Shown: piece by piece, positions 1 to 11,409 of the stretch
Position numbering within the stretch: position 1 is the first letter of the stretch
How the letters are laid out: every line of letters begins with the position of its first letter
Made by a program: the position numbers and the translations under genes
From: Gossypium raimondii
Lineage: Eukaryota > Streptophyta > Magnoliopsida > Malvales > Malvaceae
DNA: 64,000 nt
Assembly (NCBI RefSeq): GCF_025698545.1
Contig: NC_068571.1
Coordinates: forward strand, 49,633,733 to 49,697,732
Reading direction: 5' to 3'
The notes under the pieces: model-generated
Told to the model about the DNA's origin: nothing
Databases searched by the model: none
The model's input: the letters and a program-made list of their open reading frames with translations, nothing else

Positions 1-1848
1 TTGTTTTGAATCTCAAACTGTAACTTTAAACCCGTCTTTTTTCTCTTTGATTCCAGCATTTCTTCTTAGATTCCCGCAATAAAAGGGCTTGTCAATGTCA
101 GGGGAGTAGGGACAGAGACAATTCCGCATTTGAGGTGCCGATTTTCGCTCACATACTATTTGATTCAAAAGCCCGGTGTTATTTAGGTAATTAATTGGGA
201 GCATATTATTTTAATAAATAATTTTTTTTTATATTGTTTGGTTCAAAAACCCGAAAATATGCTGCTTTTCTTCGATATGATGTTGGAAAAAATGGGATCT
301 CTTCTGACAAAAAAGATGGAAGGCTTAGCTACCTATTCCAAGTTGTAAGATACCAAACATGGGGTGTAGAATCAATACAGCCCTGTTTAGTGATAGATAT
401 ATACTGTGTTGTTTAGATTCTCTGTTTTTTTTATTTAATACAATATGGAAAAGATTATATATCTTTTTATATTAAATAGGAATAGTATTTGATATACTTA
501 TAAGTATTTTTTAATATTTCACAAATAATTTTAAAATTTGTCATATGTCTTTTGAAAAAATATAATTTACTATATTTTATAAGACATTTATGAACCCTAA
601 ATCTTATCTATGAAATTTAAAACTTTATTTGTGAGGTTTAAAATTCTATTAGAAGAATATCAAATGTTTTCCTCGTTTTCTTCCTTCTTTCAGGGAATAT
701 ATTTTATCCTAATTTGACTTATATAGAGAAAGAAGCAAGGCCTATGATACCATAGATCCGAATCTTTTATAACTTAGTTCATAATTATTTGAGTGAATTA
801 CCATTAATTAGTTTGCCTTTTTCATTTTACATTAAAATTTTAGACTTTAAATATTAGCTTCTATTAAAATTAAATTATTCCGGTTAATCATGAGATGAAT
901 TGAAATATAGAAAAAATAAAATAATTGAACATATGATGTCATGGAAAAACTATGTGGATGACATAATATAGTCGCGTGAAAATTTAGATATAATGAAAAA
1001 TTATATATAAATTTATAAAATTTTAAGCACATAAACAAAACACAAACAGCAACGTATTATGAAAAAATAATATAAACAAACACCAACATATAAATGAGTC
1101 AAAGTAAACATAAAACAAATCGTTATGCATGGAAAATTTTGTTGGATTCAACTCTTTTCATTCTTTTTATATAATTCTAATTTTTATTATTATTAATCTC
1201 TATTTTTTCTGATAAATTTTCTTAGATATTATTAGATTAAGTATACCTAACTACTAAATGCTACTTATAAAACTAACCTTAATTTTAATTGGTATATAAT
1301 TCTAATACTAATTAGCGATAAATAAGATGCTTAAAGTTTTATTCAACTAATTAATAATTTTATTTTACATAAATAAAATTAACACAATTTTAAAAAATTA
1401 TAATAATTTTAAAATTAAATTATAATTATTTTTAACTAATAATTGTAAATTGAATTCTAATTATAATTTTCACAATTTCTTTTTATATTTTATTCTTAGA
1501 GTTCTATTCATGTGATAATTTTATGTCACTTTTTTATCTAATACTTTTAAATCAAATATTATAATTATTTTTAAAAGTCAAATTAGTAATACAATGAAAA
1601 ATAAAAATCAATTATGAAACACTTAATTTTTTAGTTTTTTCAAATATATGTTTTTATATATACATTATAGTTTATTTCATATTTTACGAAATACTTGGAC
1701 ATTTTTATGTTTTGAGCTTAAAGTGAACATCAATAATGACAATATAGACCCATAAAGTAATAAGAAAGAAAAATAAAACACACGAAACATTTTTGAGAAA
1801 AAAAATAGGTAGAAGAGAAAAAAAATTCACTATTGTTGAAAATCAAAT
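1..1848. other. AT-rich intergenic DNA
   Basis: Only short ORFs without recognisable domains occur here. A minus-strand ORF at 13-204 has several cysteines, but I cannot assign it to a family. The rest is AT-rich spacer leading up to the gypsy element. Confidence 0.6.
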
Positions 1849-1853
1849 GATAC
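1849..1853. repeat. 5-bp target site duplication, left copy
   Basis: GATAC lies directly before the TG of the 5' LTR and is repeated exactly at 10957-10961 after the CA of the 3' LTR. Five bases is the duplication length expected for Ty3/gypsy integrases. Confidence 0.9.
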
Positions 1854-3883
1854 TGTAACGCCCTGACTAATTTATTTCTAATTCTGTAAATATTTGATAT
1901 AAATGTGTATCCGCTTCAACGACTAAGTGTTTTGGGGGTGTGTATGAGGTCTTGAGTTTCAGTACCATAGTTGCAAATTTTGTTATTTTTGATCCAAGCC
2001 TTACCCTTGTTGAGTGGGCGTATATAAAATTGTCTGTTAATTTATATTAGAATTAGCCTGCTGGTTCGAGTCGTAAGAAAGTTAATGTGCTAAAGGTCTT
2101 ATGTTTGAATCCTTGTGTGAGTGAGAGTGTTAATTTTTGTTCCAGTCAGCTGTCAGTGGTTCGATGGAGTTGGGAGTTTGAGGTGGTTAGTGAGATTGTG
2201 TAGTTAGTGGGATGATTTTCCTAATAATTGTTACTATTTTATTTATTATTATTTTTTCCTTCACTCTCTCTTCCCCTTCTCTGATGTTTCTGTGCTCTTT
2301 TTCCTATAAAATATTTTCCTCTTCCAATCGAAGTTACTGCTCGTTTCGTCGTACAATTTTGAAGGTAAGGGTTGTCATGGTGTTGTGAGGATTTTCCTTT
2401 TTGTACCCTTGCTTCTATTGATGTTTGAGTTAATTCGGTAAACTATTTTGGTAGGTGTTCTTCAGGAAAATTGAGACTCTTAGGTGGTGTAGTGAAATTT
2501 TGAGGTTGCTGTTGCAAAGGGTAAGCTTTTGGGATCTTTTAAGAGTAGTTTTCTGTTGTGTTTTCGAGATGTGGTCAAGAGGTGTCTTGATTGGATTTGA
2601 AGATTTAAGTAATCGTGGGTGTTTTTGTTGTCATTATTAGGTGTTGTTCGCTTCGAAAGTGTTTTCGTACCAAAACCGCACCAGGTATGTACCCAAAACG
2701 CAGAAAATTGAGCTTCGACAAAAGTTAAAAAACCACACTGTCGACATCACACGGGCGTGTCCCTGGCCGTGTGGGCCACACGGGCAAAGCCAATCTGGAC
2801 GTGTGGGCCACATAGGCTTGTAGGCCTCCACGGGCATGTGGGCCCATAACTCTGAATTTTTTTAGGGACACAAGGGTCGTTTCGATCGTCTGTGGGCCTA
2901 CCGTAGGGTCGGTAAGGGCTAACCAAACCCTAAAACTATGTGTTTGTTAGTCTGATATTCTGTTCTGAATATGATACTGTTATGCATGTCTGATTAGTCT
3001 GATATATATATCTGATATCTGTATATGAGCATGATAACTCTGATTATATATATCTGATTGGGGTGAGATTTGTATAAGTGGAGGAAAGATTCTGTATGGA
3101 GATCATCGCCTATATTCTAGTAGCTTGGCTGCACATTATCTAACATGTGTCGTCATGGCATGATATTGTGTGTAGGGATGGGTGAGTGTTTTTAACCCAC
3201 ATGGTTTGATGGGATTGTCAGAGTTGGTGTGTAGAGGACAGGGGTAGGATCTCGTATTTCTAATTTATATATTTGTTCTGTTATTTGAACCTGTGAAGGG
3301 CTTAGGTCCGAATCTGAATTTGTATTTAACTGTGTATGAGTTTACTGTATGTATTATATGTCTATTTCTGTTGGGTTACACATTGAGTTTACAAAAACTT
3401 ATGTCTGTTTGTCTGTTCTATTCAAGTAATCCACAGACTTAGACGGGTCAGTGCGACGGAGGCTCAGCGGTGACAACTTGATCGAGAACTAATTTACAGT
3501 AAATTACGTTTTTATTTATAATTCTGATTTCATTTAAGAGTTTGTAATTTTTGGGACTCTTCGGACTGTTGGTTTTTATTTTGGTTTTGGAGGTAGTTTT
3601 TTACTTTCTCATTGTGAAGCATGATGAAAATTACGGTTTTACAAAAATAAAGATTTTTCTGAAAACACGAAATGGATTTTTAAAAAAATAACGATTTTAA
3701 GACTTCCGCTGTAAATTATGTTTTGGTAAATAAATGAATTAAATAACACTTTTGAAAATGATTATAAACGAATATGAACTATGAATCTTGAGTGATTTGA
3801 TGAAACGGTCCTATTTTTAAAACTTTATCTTGTGACAACTTCGGATTCGGCCATAACGTCTAGGCCGGGTTTAGGGTGTTACA
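1854..3883 (+). repeat. 5' LTR of the gypsy element
   Basis: It starts TGTAACGCCC and ends GGTGTTACA, matching 8802-10956 along its length. It holds short palindromic words such as CACGGGC and GTGTGGGCC around 2745-2850. Near its start are two stretches that resemble tRNA box A/box B pairs. ORFs such as 2455-2640 recur in the other LTR but have no recognisable domain and are not called as genes. Confidence 0.93.
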
Positions 3884-3888
3884 TTTAG

Positions 3889-3900
3889 TGGTATCAGAGC
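3889..3900 (+). other. Primer binding site, initiator tRNA-Met type
   Basis: TGGTATCAGAGC begins five bases after the 5' LTR end. This is the standard plant primer site complementary to the 3' end of initiator methionine tRNA and is common in chromoviruses. Confidence 0.92.
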
Positions 3901-4229
3901 CAAATTACAAAACTGAGGCTGTAAATTTTGGATTCCAAAATTGTGTTTCATAAAGAATAAATTTTTAAACAATTTGGCTAATTTGAAAAAGTATGTGGTA
4001 CACCGAGTCTCCGTCGCCGATCCTGTAAGTGCTTCTGAACTTTAGATAGAATATTCTGAAAACACTATAGATAATACTTTGTGAAGCTATACTGAAATAG
4101 TTAGAGACTGAAACCTCTGAAAATATTTCTGAACTTCTGATAATTTACGCATAAAATATCTACTAATAAATACTGGAACTGATGCATAAAATTTCATAAT
4201 GTAGATTAAATTTGAAATACATAGTGAGC

Positions 4230-5230
4230 GCTCATGGAATACGCAGACGTGGTATTCGTAGTCGTGGTAGAGGCCGTAGGGGGCTCGAACTAAGTCTTCC
4301 TCTTTGGGTAGTATGCCAAATTTAGACACAAGTGAGACACGGGTTTCACCTGCTACTGAGACTGGGTCTCAAAGCCATTCGACTGGGGATGACTCATTGT
4401 CCCAGGCTATGTTGAGGATGTTAGGAAGGATCGCTGGACTCCATTCTAGATCTGAGGGCCGTAGGTCAGTAACTGAATGACTCCGATCCAATGGTGCTGA
4501 GCTGTTTAGGGGTGTCACAAGAGTCGCCCCTACTGTGGCCCAGTATTGGTTAGAGGCCATCGAGAGGATCATGAATGATATATAGATTGTATTGCTTAGC
4601 AGAAACTAAAAAGTGCAGTCTCTTTGTTTCGCGATGAGGCGTATTAGTGGTGGTTATCGGTTGAGGACGGTGCCTAGTCGGATTGTCTGAATTGGGACTT
4701 TTCTAAGATTGCCTTCTAGGGGGAAATATGTGGGTGCGAGCTACGTTGATGCCCATAGGCGTGAGTTCATGAATCTCACGCAAGGTGATAGTGGCCAAGT
4801 ATGGGGTCGAGTTCTTGAGGTTAAGCCACTACGCTCGAAGCATGGTGGCGTCTGAGTATGAGAAGTGTGTCCACTTTGAAGACGGTCTGAGGGATAATTT
4901 GAGGGTACTGATTGCTCTACAGAAGGAGTGAGAGTTCACGGTTCTAGTTGATAAGGTGAAGATCGCCGAAGAGGTTAAGCGTATGGTGCGCCAGAATAAA
5001 GACCGTGAGAGATGTAAGATTAAGAGAGATTCAGAGCCCTCGAGTTCCTTTTAAAGGCCTAAAAAATGAGCCAGACTTGATGGGCCAGTTAGAGTGGGGG
5101 TTCCTATCGCCCCTATTGGGATTCAGCCGTGTCGAGATTATGGAAGAGGTTAGGGGCTTGTTTGATGTGTGGATTTTTTGAGTACCGTATTAGAGAGTGT
5201 CCACAGCAGGCTGATTAGATGCAAGCTTCA
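4230..5230 (+). pseudogene. gag remnant of the gypsy element
   Basis: The region begins with an Arg/Gly-rich stretch (around 4232-4290) typical of the amino end of Tekay gag. It is broken by stops and frameshifts and ends with a zinc knuckle at 5159-5200. The three cysteines of the CX2CX4HX4C knuckle are present, but the histidine position (codon at 5183) reads TAC, tyrosine. A His to Tyr change needs one C-to-T transition. No full-length product is possible. Confidence 0.75.
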
Positions 5231-5329
5231 GGCCCGGGTTCTGTATAGCCTCAGAGGGCGGTTCAGCAGACATCTAGGGGCCATGAACCTGCTAGAGGTA
5301 GTAATGGTATAGGCCGAGGATAGAGAGCA

Positions 5330-8300
5330 CTGGGCAGATGTGCTAGTCAGATTGAGGCGAAGCAGCCTACGTTGGTTTATGCTGCACGACACCGAGAGGA
5401 TAGAGATGCTCCTGATGTCATCACGAGTACGTTCTTTATTTTCGATGTACCTTATATTACTCTGATAGACATAAGTTTTACACACACCTATGTAACTAGT
5501 ATTATTTTTGAAAATATGGGGATTTTTGTTGAGAGCACTTCTAGTGAGATTACTGTACTGAGTCCATTGGGGCAGTCTGTTCGGGTTAGTAAGCTTTACA
5601 GAAGTGTTTTGTTAGTGGTGTAAGGGGTCGTATTTCTGGCAGATCTAATGGAGTTTTCGTTTGGAGAGTTCGATTTAATTCTTGGTATGGACTAGTTGGT
5701 TGAGCACTGAGTTAGTTTGGACTACATAACTAAGAGGGTCGTTTTGAGGACTAAAGATGATGAGAAGGTGGTTGTGATCGGTGAGCGTCGAGATGATTTG
5801 TCCAATGTGACCTGTGCTTTTGTGGTTGAGAAGTTGGTTTGGAAAGGATGTAAAGCTTATTTTGTTTACATTAGTGTTTCTGTTTCTGGGGACTCTTCTA
5901 CTGGGGATTTCATAACAGTAAAAGATTTTTTGGATGTCTTTCTTGAGGAATTACTAGGTTTACCTCCGAATTGAGAAGTTGAGTTCGGCATTTAGCTTCT
6001 ACCGGGTAAGCTCCGGTGTCCACCGCTCCCTACTGAATAACACCGAATGAGCTTACAGAGCTTAAGGCTTAACTTCAAGAGCTTCTAGATCGTGGTTTCA
6101 TTCTCCCTAGTGTGCCTCTGTAGGGGGCACTTGTTCTGTTTGTAAGGAAGAAAGATAAGACCATGAGGATGTGTATTGATTACCTGCAATTAAATAAACT
6201 GACTGTGAAGAATAAGTATCCACTTTCGAGGATAGATAATTTATTTGATCAGTTTCGAGGGAATTCTGTGTTTTTGAAAATTGATCTTCGATCTGGGTAT
6301 CATTAGCTTAGAGTTAAGGAAACTGATGTTCATAACACTGCGTTTAGGACTTGTTATGGATATTACGTGTTCCTAGTTCTGCCTTTTGGTCTAACGAATG
6401 CTCTGGCTGCATTTATGGATCTGATGAACCGAGTCTTTCAGCCATATCTGGATCAATTCGTCGTGGTTTTCATCGACAATATTTTAGTTTACTCTAAGAC
6501 CGAGGATGAGCATGAATAGTATATTAGAGAAGTGCTTCAGATACTCTGAAAGAAACAGCTCTATGCTAAGCTCAGCAAATGTGAGTTCTGGTTGCGTGAG
6601 GTAACTTTTCTAGGCCATGTGGTTTCTGCTGAGGGGATCCGAGTTGATCCTAGAAAGATTGAGGCGGTGCTTGATTGGAAACAACCCAAGAATATATTTG
6701 AAATCTGCAGTTTTTTGGGTCTTGCGAGATATTATCAGCAGTTTGTCGAGGGGTTCTTTCTGATTGCAACTCCTTTGACTAAGCTTCTACGAAAGGGAGT
6801 TCCTTTTGTCTGGACTGATGCGCAACAATCGAGTTCTGAGAAGCTCAAGTCTATTCTGACTCAAGCTCTTGTTCTGATATAGCCTAAATCCGGTAAAGAG
6901 TTTATGGTTTACAATGATGCATCACATGTTGGTTTGGAATGTTTATTGATGTAAGATGGTAAGTTTGTGGCTTATGTATCCCGACAGCTTAAGACACACG
7001 AAGAAAATTATCCGACGTATAATCTCGAGTTAGCTACTGTGGTTTTTGCGTTGAAGATCTGGAGGCACTATTTGTACTGTGAGAGGTGTATCATCTACAC
7101 TGGTCACAAGAGCCTCAAGTACCTCCTTACTCAAAAGGAGTTGAATCTTAAGTAGCGTCGGTGGATTGAGCTGCTCAACGATTATGACTGCACGATAGAG
7201 TATCATCCTAGTAAGGCCAATGCGGTGGTCGATACTTTCATTCGTAGAGTGATGACTGATTTGAGAGCGATGTTCGCTCGTTTTAGTTTGTTCGATGATG
7301 GGGATTTGTTAGCCGAGTTACAAGTTAAGCCAACTTGGATTGATAAAATTCGGGATAAGCAGTTAGGGGATGAGTCTCTAGATTTGTGGTTTTATCAGAT
7401 TGAGAGTGGCAATACTTTAGATTTTGGGTTGAATAATGATGAAGTTCTGTATTTTTGAAGTCGGATCTGTGTGTCGAATGATTCTTATCTGAGGTAGTCG
7501 ATTTTGAGGAAGGCACATAGTAACTCTTTACTATGCACCCCGATGGTAATAAGATGTATAGAGATCTCCGTGAACTATTTTGGTGGCCGAGTTTAAAACG
7601 TGAGGTTACAAGTTTCATTACTCATTGTCTGACGTGCTAGCAAGTTAAGACTGAGCACCAGTTTCCTTCGGGTTTGCTGCAACCCGTTAAGATTCTTTTA
7701 TGGAAGTGGGAACAAGTAACGACGGACTTTGTTAGTGGGTTGCCCTTGACACCCACTAAGAAGGATTATGTTTGGGTCATCATGGATTGATTGACCATAT
7801 TTGTTCATTTTATTCTGGTTCAGACAGACTATTCTCTACAAAAGTTAGCGAAGCTCTATATCTCTGAGATTGTAAGATTGCAGGGGGTTCCTATTTCGAT
7901 GATTTCTGATAGAGATCCTCGCTTCATTTATCGATTATGGAAAAAATTACATGAAGCTCTAGATTTCAGATTAAACTTCAGTACTGTGTTCCATTCTCAA
8001 ACCAATGGTCAATCTAAGAGGGTGATTCAGATACTAAAGAATATGCTTCGAAGTTGTGTGATTGATTTTCGAGGTAGTTGGGAGGATTATTTGTCGTTAG
8101 TTGAGTTCGCCTACAATAACAGTTTCAAGTCTAGCATTCAGATGACACCCTACGAGGCTTTGTATGGTCATAAGTATCGTACTCCGCTATGTTAGACTGA
8201 GTTGGGTGAGCGTCGGGTTTTGGGTCCTGAGTTGGTTTCTGAGACCGAAGATAAAGTTAGACTGATTCGGGATCGTTTGAAGGCGGATTCTGATAAACAA

Positions 8301-8773
8301 AAGTCTTATGCAGATCTGAAGAGGAGAGATATTAAGTACTCTGTGGGGGACTTCGTTTTTCTTAAGGTTTCTCCGAGGAAGAAAGTTCTGAGATTCAGTC
8401 GTAAGGGCAAGTTTGGCCCTACGTTTATTGGGCTGTATCGGATTTTGAAGCGAGTGAGACCGGTCGCTTATCAGTTTGAGCTACCTCTCGAGTTACACCG
8501 TTTCCATGATGTATTTCATGTCTCGATGTTGAGACGGTACCGGTCTGATTTATCTCATGTTGTTTCTGTTGAGGAGATCGATATTAGACTTGATTTGACT
8601 TTTGAGAAGGAGCCGGTTCAGATTTTGGATCGTGATATTAAGGTTCTGAGAAGGAAGTTATACTGTTAGTGAAGGTTCTGTGGCGGAATTATGGCACTGA
8701 GGAAGCCACGTGGGAACCTGAGGACTCGATGCTTCAACAATATCCTCATCTGTTCGGATCAAGTAAATTTTGA
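5330..8773 (+). pseudogene. pol remnant (protease, RT, RNase H, integrase, chromodomain)
   Basis: Protease-like sequence lies at about 5370-5620. Reverse transcriptase runs from about 6000 to 6500, RNase H to about 7160, the integrase zinc-binding region lies near 7530-7660, the integrase core at 7700-8190 and its C-terminal domain at 8202-8640. A degenerate chromodomain-like tail ends at the stop 8771-8773. Stops interrupt it at 6121, 6304, 6517, 6547, 6880, 6952, 7153, 7456, 7638, 7788 and 8193, and the frame changes near 7530 and 8650. The RT active-site box reads FIDN (6469-6480), so the second catalytic aspartate is lost. The residue at the third integrase catalytic position (8016-8018) is lysine instead of glutamate. 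The enzyme would be inactive even without the stops. Confidence 0.88.
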
Positions 8774-8785
8774 GGTCAAAATTTC

Positions 8786-8801
8786 TTTTAGGGGGTAGAG
8801 T
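8786..8801 (+). other. Polypurine tract
   Basis: The run TTTTAGGGGGTAGAGT lies immediately before the 3' LTR. Its purine core fits the plus-strand primer expected at this position. Confidence 0.7.
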
Positions 8802-10956
8802 TGTAACACCCTGACTAATTTATTTCTAATTCTGTAAATATCTAACACAAATGCGTATCTACTTGAATGGTTAAGTACTCTGGGGGTGTGTGTGAGGTAT
8901 TGGGTTTAAGTCTCATAGTTACAAATTTTATTATTTTTGATATACGTCTTACCCTTGTTGAGTGGGCTTATATAAAATTGGTTGTTAATCTATATCAAAA
9001 TGAGCCTGCTGGTTCAAGTGGTAAGGAAGTTAATGTGTTAAAGGTCTTGTATTCGAATCATTATGTAAGCAAGGGTGTTAATTTTTGTTCCAGTCAGCTG
9101 TCAGTGGTTCGATGGAGTTGGGAGTTTGACGTGGTTAGTAGGTGAGATTTAGTGGGATTGTGTAGTTAGTGGGATAATTTTCCTGATAATTCTTACTATT
9201 TTATTTATTATTATTTTTTCCCTTCTCTTTCTTATTTCCTCTCTCTGATGTTTCTGTGCTCTTCTCCTTATCGAAATTTTTCCTTTTCCAATCATGGTTA
9301 CTGCTTGTTCCGTCGTACGATTTTAAAGGTAAGGGTTGTCATGGTGTTGTGAGGATTTTCCTTTTTGTACCCTTGCTTCTATTGATGTTTGAGTTAATCT
9401 GATAAACTATTTTGGTAGGTGTTCTTCAAGAACATTGAGACTCTTCGGTGGTGTAGTGAAATTTCGAGGTTGCTGCTGCAAAGGGCAAGCTTTTGGGATC
9501 TTTTAAGAGTAGTTTTCTGTTGTGTTTTTGAGATGTGGTCAAGAGGTGTCTCGGTTGGATTTGAGGATTTAAATAATCATTGGTGTTTTTGTTGTCATTA
9601 TTAGGTGTGTTTGGCTTCGGGAATGTTTTTATATCAAAATTGTACTAGGTGTGTACCCAAAACGTAGAAAATTGAGCTTTGGCAAAAGCTAAAAAACTAC
9701 ATTATTGACGTCACACGGGCGTGTGCCTGGCCGTGTGGTTGGCCGTGTGCGAGACACGGTCGTGTGATCGATGAAGGCTTGACCGTGCGCAAGACACAAC
9801 CATGTGATGGTGTAAGTGTGGTTGTATAGGCCACAAGGGCTAGGTCAAATTGGGCATGTGGGCTTTTGGTCAGGCCAATCTAGATGTGTGGTCCCCCACG
9901 GGCATATGGGCCCATAATTTTGAAATTTTCTTTAGGGTCGCATGGGTCGTTTCAATCGACTGTGCGCCTACCATAAAGTTGGTAAGGGAAAACCAAACCC
10001 TAAAACTATGTGATCTGTTAGTCTGATATTCTGTTCTGAATATGATACTGTTATGCATGTCTGATTAGTCTGGTATATATATCTGATATCTGTATATGAG
10101 CATGATAACCCTGATTATATATATCGGATTGGGGTGAGATTTGTATATGTGGAGGAAGTGTTATGTATAGCGATCATCGCCTATATTGTAGCAGCTTGGC
10201 TGCACATTATCTGACATGTGTCGTAGTGGCACGATATGGTGTGTAGGGATGGGTGAGTGTTTTTAACCCCAAATGATGCGATGGGATGGTTGGAGTTGGT
10301 GTGTAGAGGATGGGGTAGGATTCTGTATTTCTGATCGTCATATCTATTCTGTTATCTGAATCTGTGAAGGGTTTAGGTTCGAATCTGAATATGTATTTGA
10401 CTGTGTATGAGTTTGCTGTATGTATTGCATGTCTATTTCTGTTGGGTTATACACCAAGTTTACAAAAACTTACGTCTGTTTGTCTGTTCTGTTCAGGTAA
10501 TCCACAGACTTAGACGGGTCGGTACGACGGAGGCTCAACGATGACCACTTGATCGGGAACTATTTTACTTAGTAAATTACATTTTTTATTTATAATTTTG
10601 GTTTCATTTGAGAGTTTGTAATTTTTGAGACTCTCCGGACTGTTGGTTTTTATTTTGGTTTTGGAGGTGGTTTTTGACTTTCGCATTGATATGCATGATG
10701 GAAAACACAGTTTTATTAAAACAAAGGTTGTTTTGAAAACACGAACTAGATTTCTAAAAAAATAACGATTTTAAGACTTCGCTGTAAATTATGTTTTGGT
10801 AAATAAATGAATTAAATAACATTTTCGAAAATGGTTATAAACGAATATGAATTATGAATCTTGAGTGATTTGACGAAACGACCCTATTTTCAAAACTCTA
10901 CCTTGTGAGAACTTCGGATTCGGCTATAACGTCTAGGCCGGGTTTGAGGTGTTACA
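8802..10956 (+). repeat. 3' LTR of the gypsy element
   Basis: It starts TGTAACACCC and ends GAGGTGTTACA, homologous to the 5' LTR. It is about 125 bp longer, mostly because of extra CACGG/GTGTG palindromic words around 9712-9905. The copies have diverged substantially. Confidence 0.93.
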
Positions 10957-10961
10957 GATAC
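10957..10961. repeat. 5-bp target site duplication, right copy
   Basis: GATAC, identical to 1849-1853, flanks the 3' LTR. Confidence 0.9.
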
Positions 10962-11409
10962 AAGAAGAGTTTCGACTACATCTATTACTTGTGACTTAAG
11001 CTTTCCACAGATCTCCTAGTTTGACCATGTATTGTTTCTTTAACAACAATTTGGGTCACACAACTTTAATATGTGTATTTTATGTAATAGTAAGAAATTG
11101 GGCAATATAGACCGTTGTTTTATTTGGCATGAGTTATATATTGATTTAGAGGTTGATATCGTTTTAAGCTAATGGTGATCTCATCTTGACTTATGATTTT
11201 CCAGGAAGAGTACAAAGTGGCGGCATATTGTGGTATAACGGCGTAGGGAAAAGAATCCTTAAGATGAAACTGAAACCTTGATTCTCTATTGATTGTAAAA
11301 GACAATAAGAGAAAGGAAACCAAACCCAAACCAGTTATTATAATACACAAAAGAAGGCGATGAAACTAAAGTTAAAACAACACCAACAAAATGCAATAAT
11401 AACATGTTT
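10962..11409. other. Spacer and probable 3' UTR of the NPF gene
   Basis: About 450 bp separates the gypsy element from the stop codon of the minus-strand transporter gene. On the minus strand an AATAAA-like signal lies near 11116-11125, a plausible poly(A) signal. No other feature is seen. Confidence 0.5.

Larger units (their letters stand above)
1854..10956 (+). mobile_element. Complete but inactive Ty3/gypsy chromovirus (Tekay/Del type)
   Basis: This is a full LTR retrotransposon of about 9.1 kb. It has two LTRs of about 2.0 and 2.15 kb starting TGTAAC and ending GTTACA, a tRNA primer site, gag, then protease, reverse transcriptase, RNase H, integrase and a degenerate chromodomain in that order, a purine-rich tract, and a perfect GATAC target duplication. 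The pol order with a terminal chromodomain-like segment (around 8690-8760) and the initiator-Met primer site point to the Tekay/Del chromovirus lineage; that lineage call is from family knowledge. Many in-frame stops and at least two frameshifts show that it is dead. By eye the two LTRs differ at roughly one base in eight to ten near their starts, so the insertion is old. Confidence 0.93.

Noticed and set aside
2455-2823. ORFs in the 5' LTR (and 9419-9604 in the 3' LTR)
   Set aside because: They occur in both LTRs and have no recognisable domain; they are chance open frames in LTR DNA.
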